From positions 237,685 to 301,684 of the forward strand of contig WELA01004268.1 in the NCBI GenBank assembly GCA_009602735.1: 64,000 nt of DNA. Direction: 5' to 3'. Of this stretch, positions 55,108 through 64,000 are shown in pieces. Source of the DNA: Mesotaenium endlicherianum. Its lineage: Eukaryota; Streptophyta; Zygnematophyceae; Zygnematales; Mesotaeniaceae. Numbering within the stretch: position 1 is the stretch's first letter; each line of letters starts with the position of its first letter. A program made the translations under genes and the position numbers. The notes under the pieces were generated by a model. That model was not told the origin of the DNA. It did no database searches and was given only the letters and a program-made list of their open reading frames with translations.

Positions 55108-58100
55108 ATGGTTTTCTTGTTCGGGAACAAGGGAAAGAACGAGGGGAAGAAGGAGGGATTAGTCGGAGGTCCTTCTGCACCGTTCTTGGTTGGGACAAGC
55201 CGGGTGCACCCGGGGGGAGCAAGTCCTCCTGATCCCGGTCTGTCAGAGTATATGCCCCCAGAGGCCGTGGCAGAGCAGCAGCCGAATTATTCTTCTCCAG
55301 GGGCGAGCAATGCCTTCTCTGCTCAGGCTTACGAGCACAAGAATGCTGCCCCCCCTAGCAGGACGTATTCTTCACCAGGAGGAAGCAGGAGGGGTGAGCA
55401 GGAGGTCGCTGGGGCGAGCAAGCAGGAAAATTTCTACCCACAAGTAGCAGGTCGTCCCCAGGGTGCAGGATCTTCCGGGCAGACCGGACATTCCGGGCAG
55501 TCCCTCTACCCCCAGGTCATGGGCTTTCAGCACGGCGGTGGAGGGCCCTATCAAAATTACAGAGCTCAATCCTTCCAGTCTCTGAGGCCAGCTGAGCAAG
55601 ACCCTGGATTTCCGAGAGAGCCCAGCCTGTCCCGAACCAACTCCGACCCTGGCCCCCTGGAGGACGAGAGGAGCTTCAGCATTGGCCCGGGAAATGCGCC
55701 GCCCCCACCTGAGGGGGCCCACGTGGTGGCGCAGCAGACCCTCCTGGTGCAGCCCCCGATCGGCAGCCAGATGGCAGGCCAGGAGGAGAAGCTGGTCCGC
55801 GTCCCCGGCTCAATGGTCCACCTCATCGACGGCCAGTCGAGCGTGCTGCTCGGCTCGGGCGAGTTCTCGCTGGTCCGGCTGATGCAGGGGGGCCAGGGCG
55901 TGGTGGCTCTGGTGCGCGTGGGGAACGAAGTCCAGTGGCCCCTCGGGTGGGACGAGCCCGTCATCAAACTGGACAGCCACCACTACGTCTTCAGCCTGCG
56001 CGTCTCGCCCGACGACGACGACGATGACGACAACGCCATCAACAACGACAGCAACGGCAGAGGCGGGGCTGTCAAATACTCCCCCCAGTCTTCACAGCCC
56101 TGGGAGGCCCCCCCCCACGCCGCCGGGCCTTCCGGGCAGAGCCAACCTGCTGCAGCTGCGCCCCCCCCCGCCGCCGATATCATCTCGTACGGCGTGACAT
56201 TCCCGCCCACCACGCCGCCCCAGAGCATTGCACAGCTGGACGCGCTGCTGAAGCAGTACTGCCTCTTTAACGAGCCCGACGCCCTCACCAGGGCGGCCAA
56301 GGCAGGCGCCACTGCCGCCCAGTCGCCGCCGCCCGCTGCCGGCGCCGCCGACCTCGCCTCTGCCGCCCAGCCCGAGGTGCTCGCCCGCTATCCCTCCACG
56401 GCGGAGAGCGCCAAGGAGATTGCCGCCGCCAGCGCAACCGCCGCCGCTGCGGAGGGGGGTGCGGGCGGCGGCGGGGGATACCTGGTGGCGACGCCCGACG
56501 GGGCTGCGGCTGTGCAGCGCGCGGTCGACGAGGAGGGCCGCGCAAAGGTGCGCAGCGCGGAGTTCTGGACGGCGGTGGCGCCCAACGTGGACAACTACCG
56601 CGGCGCGCTGGCGCGGGGCATCGCGCGCGGCTCCGGCCACGTCATCCGCGGCGTGCTGTACGCGGGCGACGCCGCCTCGTCGCACATGGACCGCCTCGGC
56701 TCCTTCGCCATCAGCCGCCTCAGCAAGGCGGAGACGGACATGGCTGTCAGCCCCCAGACGATGCGCAACATCCGCAGGTCAGTGCCGGGCCCTGGGGCCC
56801 TCAGGCGGCTCCCCTTTTCCCCTCTTGCCATCTCTCCCCCTCCTTCCCTTTCGGCTCCACACAAGACACCCTCCTTGACTCCCCCCTGTTGCTGAAACGT
56901 CCTTGCTTGATGTGGTCAGTCATCTTGGGGTTGAGTCCACTCGTCTTAGTGAGCTTCTGCAGCGTGCTTGCTCCACATTGCTTCAGGATTGACGTCCTGT
57001 CATCAGTTCAGGTCCCAAGAATGAGAAGTAAGTTTGCCTGCTTCTTTGTTAGTACTGTGGACAATATGTCCTCTCAACACCAGGAGGCCGTGTCTGGCCG
57101 CAGTGCTGGCTGGGACTAGCATGGAGGCAGTTGGTGGGCTACTGGAAAACGTATGCCCCTTCAGGTGTTAATGTTCTTCTTACAGGGGCATATGTAGGCA
57201 TGTATTCTCACGTCTAGTAGCATGACTGTGCATGTGAACAACTGCTGCATCACACTCAGACAGGCCCCTTGGTGAGATGCAAACGACGTCTGCTCAAGCT
57301 GCTGGGGTTGCCTGTTCTTACACAATTTAAAAAGTTGGGGGGCCATTGCATGGTCAGGAGTAGCCGGCAGATAGCTTTCCCCTGCCAGTGCCTGTTGTCC
57401 GTCCTCACACAGATCTGCTCTCACTCAACAACTTCCAAACCCACCCCCCCTCCATAGGCAAACATTCTCCTGACATTCCGTGCTGTGGCCTTGGGCCTCG
57501 TGTGCGTGCCTCACCGTCGCTCTCCTCCTGCAGGGTGAGGAAGCTGACGAAGAGGACGGACAAGGTGGCGGGCGGCATCCTGAAGGGCGTGGTGACGGCC
57601 ACGGGCTTTGTATCGGGCAAGCTGCTGGGCTCCACACTCGGCCGCAAGGCCGCCAACTGCATCCCGGGAGAGGTCGCCATCGTCTCCCTGGATGCCTTTG
57701 GTGAGTTAGCCTCCCCCCCCCCCTCCCCTCTTCCCCGCCCCCTTCCAAACCCGAGATTCCACTGTGCACCCCTGGCCACCCTCCTTGTGCTCCTTCCAGC
57801 AGCGCCAGCTGGTGCTGGGCTAGCCTAGCCTACCCTAGCCTAGCCTCTGTGGTGCAGCCATGGCGCTGCTCTCTGGCATGCTACTGGCGTGCTCCCCGGC
57901 CCCCCCACTTGCCCATCAACCACCATCGTGGTCCACCAGCACCAGCCCTGCATCTGCAGCCATGCGGCCATGCAGTCAGTCTTGACCTCAATGTTGGTGG
58001 GGTTTTTCTTTTCTGCTATGTCGCCGACAACTTGATGAGAAGCTCTTCCCAGCGTGACTTTGGCAATGCTTCTGGCAAGCACGCACAGAGCACCCTAAGC

Positions 58101-59128
58101 TGAGTTGTGATGAGGCCTGGAATGAGTGTATTTCTGCGGCCCTCTTCTGGACGCCCTGGAGCAGATGATTTGTTGTATGAAGCAGCTTGGTTAAGGGTGC
58201 CTCTTTTCTTCTTCCCTGCGGGCCTCATTCCTAGATCCAGAGGGGGAACTGCGCAGCTGCCTCTGGACGTGGTGCGCAGACGCAGGTGCTGGGGGATATC
58301 TCGAGCAGGCCCAAAGATGTCAGGACGGAGCTGACGTGGCATCCCCCGCTCCTTTGTCTCTCCCTGTGCTTTGCGTGTGAGCAGCTCGGTTCTTTGACGC
58401 GGTGGAGATGGCGGGCAAGAACATGCTCAACACGTCCTCCGTCGTCACCAGCGGGGTTGTCACGCACAAGTACGCCCGATCTCCTCTCTTTGTGCTCGCT
58501 TGCAGCCTCTGCTCTCCTCTCATCATCAGAACTGCTGGCTCATATGCTTCCTTTTTGCCCCTTATTGCGATGCGCCCGCCCTCCAGAAGGTTGTCCCCAT
58601 GGGGCTTGCAGAGGCCAGGATCTACGTGAGTGCAAGGCAAGCTGTATTTATGCGGAGCTGGCCCATTAGAAGTGCCTCTTTCTTCTTGAAGATCATGCCG
58701 TGCCACATGCCGGTTCCCAAGTGCTACAAATAGGTTGCATGCCAGAAGTCCCTGAAGGAAGCAAATGCACTGTGGCCGTTACGTAGGTCCAGGCAGATGT
58801 GGCCTGTCGCTCGGAGAGTGATTTGCCTGAAAGTTACCATGATTGCGTTCCCTTGAGACTTTTCCTGAGGCTAGTTAGTGTGTTAGCGTGGTGCTCATGC
58901 CCTTGGCTTCCCCTGTGTTGCGTGCGCAGATACGGGTCGCAGGCGGGAGATGCAACCAAGGAGGCCCTGGCGTCGACGGGCCACGCCATCCACACGGCGT
59001 GGACGGTGTCGAAGATGCGCAAGGCGTTTGACCCGCGCACGGTGCTCAACCCCATGGGCAAGCGCGCCATCCTGAAGGGCGCCGTCAAGGGCATCACGCC
59101 AACGGCCATGCCTGCCAGCACAGTTTAG
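55108..59128 (+). CDS. ERD7: ERD7/spartin-like senescence-domain protein, four coding exons
   Basis: Proposed coding exons are 55,108-56,777, 57,534-57,700, 58,385-58,469 and 58,930-59,128, all with GT-AG introns and matching phases, giving 706 residues. The first ~220 residues are Gly/Pro/Ser/Gln-rich and probably disordered. Next comes the conserved N-terminal region (VRVPGSMVHLIDGQ ... GEFSLVRLMQGG ... WPLGWDEPVIKLDSHHYVFS), an Asp-rich acidic run, and the senescence domain spread over the exons (FWTAVAPNVDNYRGALARGI ... GSGHVIRGVLYAGD ... ILKGVVTATGFVSGKLLG ... YGSQAGDATKEALASTGHAI). ERD7 proteins of land plants are induced by dehydration and senescence and bind lipid droplets and membranes; the animal relative is spartin. 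Length exceeds typical ERD7 (about 450) because of the N-terminal and Ala-rich insertions. The start ATG is the first in frame (MVFLFGNKGKNEG). It is convergent with the gene at 60,521. Confidence 0.9.
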
Positions 59129-60520
59129 ATTGGTTCACAGAGGTTCCCGCGTCGGGCTAGCCTGCCACGCCCCCCATACATAGGTCACAGCTCGCTTGGC
59201 GTCAGTGGTGACGACGTAGGCCTTGCACGTGCTCCTGGAATACAGCTTTGGTTCTTAAATTCTGGAGTGCTTTGATCCCTCCATAGTATACCCCTTCTGG
59301 GCAGTTGCATGCAGATTCAGAATTAGAAGCTTGCCTGTTTGAGGGCCTGCTCATGAGTTGCAGGGAAAGATCCTCTTGTACACTAGTTGTAAAGATAAAT
59401 ATTGCAACATGATGTATTTTTTCACTCTTCAATTCCATATCTTCGTGGTTCAATGGAACGCTGCATTTCAGCAAATGCACTGCACTTCGGCAGATGGGCC
59501 ACACTACCTATACAATGTGATCGTGCGTGCAACGTGTTTGGCCGTGGCCATTGATGGTCAAAAGCGGATACAGATGCTCATCATATCAAAGAGCAACACC
59601 TATAATGTCTTTATTGTCTCAAAGTCCCATTGGAGATAACTTCACTTTATATTGCTAGTTAGCACAACATGTTTGCCTGTCTTTAAGAGATTATATTGCT
59701 TTAATTCTTTACCTCTTTTAGGCTCATACGGATAGCATCAGTGCTGTCAGACGTGTGTGTAACAGATCACCTTAAGCTTGCCGCAGTTTGAAGAGGACAA
59801 CTTGTTCCTTCTCCTTAGTCTCCAGGCAAATGCGGAGTCCGTGAACTTGTTACTGGGCCGATCTCTACAATTCTGCTCCTCAAGCTTACTGGTTGGCAAT
59901 CGACAAGCGCACAATAAGGTCCCAAGAATATGCTCGACCTCAGTGATCTATTTGTGCATTCAAAGATAGTAATGACTAAATATTTGTATGGGGCCCATGT
60001 ACGCTGAGCAGTTGTAGTCTAATTGACGCAAGACACGAGGAAACTACAGTAGCCACTCCCACACATTCTCCTTATAAGGAGGTACAGATATGTAGTTTTA
60101 CGCCCAAAAAAGGTGAAAAGTGGCAAACTCAGTCGTTGATATCTCTTGATGCTTCAACTACCATACAATGTATGTATATTTAGGTACAAACACAACATGA
60201 CAAACATTATTCACATTAAGTTGACCATGCAAATTAGCTGAATACCTCTCAAAAGCCATAGTTTGGAAGTCCTTAATAAAAGGAACGTTCTAAAAGAGAA
60301 GTGCGTGTGCATGTTTCCGAGTGGAGGTGCGTCTTTTTGGAATAGGATATTGCAAGCGGGCAAAATTGTGCACTATCCAGTTACAATCCACTTCAAACAG
60401 GCCCCACTATCATATGCAAGATGTATAAAACGTGCTGGAGCTCGTGGACAACTGAAATAGGGGCCAGAAGTATGTATTCCAAATCATCCGCGGCAACTTG
60501 TGTCGCAGAGTCACAATGTG
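59129..60520. other. Region between two convergent genes
   Basis: About 1.4 kb, AT-rich, including the 3' untranslated sequence of the ERD7-like gene. I see no coding sequence, structured RNA or repeat of note. Confidence 0.5.
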
Positions 60521-63500
60521 CTAGCGGAAGCATGCACGATTCTTTCTTAGGTTGTGTATGTGGCTAGAGGCTGTCGACCTATAAGTGCTAACGAATCCTA
60601 GGGTTGCGCAACTACAAATCACTTGCTCCACAAAGAGCACTACATCATTGGGGCTCTGTGTGCCGTTCAGAGCGCTCTCTGCCACCCCCAACCCGTTGGC
60701 GGAGAGAAGACTCTTCGGTATCCGATTGGCCGCAAGGCCGTATTCTCGGAGCACTGTGAGCTTCCCAGCCTCCTCAATCGTGTCCCTATAGCCCGCAGTT
60801 GTGCGGACGTCAAACCCCATGTCCCCGAGACGGCCGAGCAAGCTGAGACCCTTCCAAGCTGCTTCATCTAGGTCGGTCATGACAAACAACGTAATCTTGT
60901 TGTTTGCGTCTTTCCATTGGCCTCTTGTTCGATATATGTGCTCCAATTGTCTCTCCGCCCTGCTGCTTTCCCCAATTCCAAGCCCCCAAAGTTCATAGCG
61001 GAAGTCATGCACATAATATCTTGTTCTAATACAGGGTGTATACATTTGAAGCACACACAAATTCACTCACTAATGCGCGTGATAATGACAGGAAATAAAA
61101 GGCGAGGGGGAGGGAGAGGGGTAGGGAGAGGNCGCCAGCCCGGAGGTGCATGCACGCGAAATCCCGCCCAATCTTGTCCTTCACAAACTCGCGCCCGACC
61201 CTCATAAACTCCGGCGTGAAGTGCAGCACCCTCGTGTTCTGCACACCCGAGCAGACCCCCGCCCCTCGCCAGTTTTTCACTTTCTTAGACGAGAGCACAC
61301 AGGAAACCTGGCGTGTGCACATGCTGCACGCTCCTCGTCCTTCTGAGGCAAGTGCACACTCACTGTCCCACTATTGTTTTAGGAGAGATGCCCTTGATGC
61401 GGATCTTGTGTTTCGAGTTTCTGGTTCCACCTCCTCCGAGTCAAAGTTCAGGTTACTGGCCCTAAGGAGAGCTGTCGAGGTCTGCTGCGAGTGGGCAAGC
61501 TGCGAACTCAAGGGCGGCCATTGCCGAGAAAACATCGCCCTTTGCCCTGCTACCTCTGCCTTGTGTGCCTGCTCTTTTGATTTGCGGACTACAGAAGACA
61601 CGCCCCTTCACAATATTGCACGGGCATTCTGCTCATGGCTGGAATGCCGGAACGGCTCACAACAAGTAGGTTGGGTTATCGGGAAGACGGGCAAGGAGCA
61701 AGAGAGGGAAGAGAGGGGGGACCGGGGGAAGATAGGGGCGTGCCTTCATGAGCAGCGAGAGCGCGGGCGTCTTGACAGCTGGCGGGAAGCGGCGGAAGTC
61801 GGCGATGCGCGGCTGGAAGGTGCTCGACAGCGCCAGGAACTGCGGGGTAGGGGGTAAATAGAGGCCACAAGCAGCACGCGCCCCGCAACGCACCGGGCAA
61901 CGCCACTTGTCAGCACTCGACGTGACTAGGCCACAGGCAGCACGAACAGTACCGGAACATGCCACTTGTCAGGACTTGTCGTAAAGTAGGCTTCGATAGC
62001 CGCAAGCCTTCCCTTATCTGCATGCGCGGCGCCGAGGAGGACACGCAGACGAATGGCTGCCACTTCTCGCAAGGCTGTGCAAGGGCGAGGAGAGGAGGGT
62101 GAGTATCTCCACTTCAGAGAGGCAGCGCAGGCTGTCATGCAAAGTGAAATGCAGCCGGAGGGGGCCCTCCTTTCATGCTGCAGCGGGTTCCCATTGAGTG
62201 ACAACCCCAGGCCCAAAACCCTGAATCCATCAAATTGGGTTCCAAGTTCCAGCTCTCCAAGGAAGGCCTGGGTGAAATCAATGCCCCCAGTGCTCCACTT
62301 GTGTAAGCCTCACTATCCCGTGGTGCCAAGTGACGTGGACTCCACTGCCAGCAGACTGCCGAATGGGCCCCATGTCTGCACACGCGCGCGCACCCATACA
62401 AACATGGAGAGACGCAGCGAGAGGGAAGGACCCTCGCAAAGGAAGGGGGGGGGAGGGGGGGGAGGGGAGAGAAAGAGCACGTGTAGAAGCTGCGGCAATG
62501 CAGACTTTGTTCCACTCCCAGCCCCAGCGCGCCTAGAGCAAACCCAGCAAAACCCGTGCCCCCATGCAGAAAAGAGGAGAGAGCGGGCAAGAAGTGCCCG
62601 CGCGCGCGCACACCTTGGCGGAGCTGGCGGGGGAGCCAGCGCCCAGGGCCTCCACCACGTTGACGGGCCGCGGCCACTCGAGCCCCTCGCCGCCGTTGGT
62701 CACCACAAAGGGCAGCACGCTGGCGCCCCCGTCGCTCTCCGGGATCACCTTCAGCAGCTCCGCCAGGCTGGCAACCCCGCCGCCCGTCCGCCCGTCCGTC
62801 CGCCAACAAGGTGCCAGGTGGCGCACACAAGGCCACGTCAGCCCATCTCTCTCAGCTCTTATCTCCCTCCCACTCCCTCCCTCTTGCAGCCACTTGCCCA
62901 CGGCTTGCAACAGTCTTCGGGAGCGCAGATGGGGACGGCTGCTAAGGAAGACACGCGAAGAGGCAGAATGCGCTGGTTCATGCCATAGGATCCTTTTCAC
63001 ACGCTGGCTGGCTCGCATGCTCGCATGCTAGCTGGCTGGCTTGCTCAAGCTTCTTCACGCTGACTCGCTCGCACGCTCTCTGGCTCGTTCGGGGGCTCGC
63101 TTGCTGACCTGGAGTAGGTGCCAAGTGTCCAGACAGTGTCGTTGCACATGTGCTGTGTGCGGTACACGTCGCCGCGGTGCTCGTACTTGACGCTCGCCTG
63201 CGCGTGGCCGCCCATGCTCGCCAGGCACTGCCGTATGCACTTCATCTGGGGCCCCACCCAACCCCCCAGGGAAGAGAGGCAACCAGAGACAAGACAAGTT
63301 CCGAACAACGACTCAGATGATGCACACCTGGCACTGCCGCCTGCACCCTTGCTTGCAGCAGACACCTGTGCCCCCTCCCCTTGTCTGTAAGTTAGTTGCC
63401 TCTCGTCCGGCTCAGCCAATCCCCCACCTCTTTTCGACGGGGTTCGGCCATGCCCCGCCTCGTCCCCTCAGACAACGTCAACACATCCAGCCCCTTCTCC

Positions 63501-64000
63501 TGTCTATGAGTCCCTCTCGGCCCGGCTCAGCCTGGGCCCAAGCCAATCGCCCACCTTTTTCCGGTGGGGTTCGTCCGTGTCTCGCCTTGCCCCCCTCAGC
63601 CGATGTCAACACATCCAGCTCCCTGCCCCGAGGTATCTTGAGTGCTGTGAGAAACCTTCACCCCAGCAGGAGGCACACGGGACCCAAGAAAAAAATGAAC
63701 CTGGCACAGAGTCAACTGACATGTGCAACGGTGTGGAGGGAATATTGAAGGGAGAGAGGGGCAGGGAGAGAAAGAGAGGCAGAGGTAGAGGGGGCCCCAC
63801 CTGAGTGGTGTCGGGCGGCGGAGGGCTGTCAAGCTGGCGGCACCACGCGCCTCGGCACGAGGGGCCGAGGGGGCAGCCACATTGCTTGGCCAACAGGTGT
63901 CGCAAGTCTATGGTGCGCACCACTGAGGAGGGGATCCGGCCAAGGTCCAGTATGTCTCCCATGGACACGTACCCGTACTGCTCAAACTCCAACCCCCCCC
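60521..64000 (-). CDS. O-fucosyltransferase-like protein, multi-exon, 5' end outside window
   Basis: Exons supported by splice signals and continuous phase, read leftwards: 63,801 to beyond about 63,995; 63,245-63,109; 62,767-62,614; 61,839-61,744 (donor AAG|GCACGC would be a GC-AG intron); 61,238 to about 61,135; and about 61,030-60,521. The protein includes YGYVSMGDILDLGRIPSSVV, TVWTLGTYSSLAELLKVIPE, VLHFTPEFMRVGREFV and FACMHLRAG, followed by LFVMTDLDEAAW and a C-terminal VEQVICSCATLGFVSTYRST. This pattern, particularly the HLRxG nucleotide-sugar-binding motif and the late Q-x5-C-x5-F segment, resembles GDP-fucose protein O-fucosyltransferases, which in plants act in the Golgi or secretory pathway. 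An N at 61,132 lies just after HLRAG, where the donor site should be, so that junction is unresolved. The N-terminal signal anchor, if any, is off the window. Confidence 0.6.
61132..61132. other. Assembly N inside the O-fucosyltransferase-like gene
   Basis: A single N follows a GGGAGAGG-rich tract and interrupts the exon just after the HLRAG motif. Sequence may be missing here. Confidence 0.7.

Noticed and set aside
56092-56685. Antisense open frames within exon 1 of the ERD7-like gene
   Set aside because: They mirror the GC-rich senescence-domain coding sequence, which has clear family similarity on the plus strand.
62053-62988. Plus-strand 311-codon open frame
   Set aside because: It overlaps a minus-strand exon (62,767-62,614) with good splice sites and phase, and its own translation is low-complexity with no domain.

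Overview
The window looks like a repeat-rich nuclear contig of a green-lineage eukaryote, most likely a streptophyte (charophyte) alga. The reasons are an ERD7-type senescence-domain gene with GT-AG introns, plant-style chromodomain Ty3/gypsy elements primed by initiator tRNA-Met, a plant-type hAT transposase with a spliced gene, and a fragment of mitochondrial nad4 that reads in the standard code. A TE-rich zygnematophyte such as Closterium is a guess from style only. Single N characters, several flanked by short duplicated sequence, mark joins between contigs.

About 1-53 kb is a stack of nested mobile elements, and several insertion events can be read from exact target-site duplications (TSDs). 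(1) 1-10,006 is the 3' end of a chromovirus-type Ty3/gypsy element ('family B'), whose LTR is split by an 8.2-kb hAT transposon (1,320-9,537; TSD GATGAATG). The hAT carries a broken transposase gene, a ~3-kb array of ~35-bp hairpin-forming repeats and an embedded piece of mitochondrial nad4. (2) 10,094-22,011 plus 40,010-45,427 belongs to 'family C', a Ty3/gypsy lineage whose polyprotein runs gag, two zinc knuckles, a huge Ala/Pro-rich linker, protease, a DNA-cytosine-methyltransferase-like domain, RT, RNase H, integrase and a C-terminal PHD finger. It is interrupted by a truncated chromovirus 'D' (15,446-18,902) that ends at an N, after which a second, diverged family C segment begins. (3) Family C is interrupted at 22,012-40,009 by a complete reverse-strand family B element (TSD GGTGG), itself interrupted at 23,893-32,924 by a second family B element on the plus strand (TSD TTGAA). 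Family B carries an extra, unrecognised ORF ('ORF3') between pol and the 3' LTR. (4) 45,950-52,535 is chromovirus 'E' (reverse strand, TSD TTTAT), inserted in the loop of a long inverted repeat.

From about 53 kb the sequence becomes ordinary gene territory. An ERD7/spartin-like senescence-domain gene lies on the plus strand (55,108-59,128, four coding exons). It converges on a multi-exon minus-strand gene that resembles GDP-fucose protein O-fucosyltransferases and runs off the right edge (60,521-64,000).

Nearly all TE genes are damaged by stops, frameshifts or lost catalytic residues. The most interesting material is the methyltransferase-like plus PHD-finger arrangement of family C, the ORF3 of family B, and the hairpin array with organellar DNA inside the hAT element. 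No tRNA, rRNA or CRISPR was recognised.
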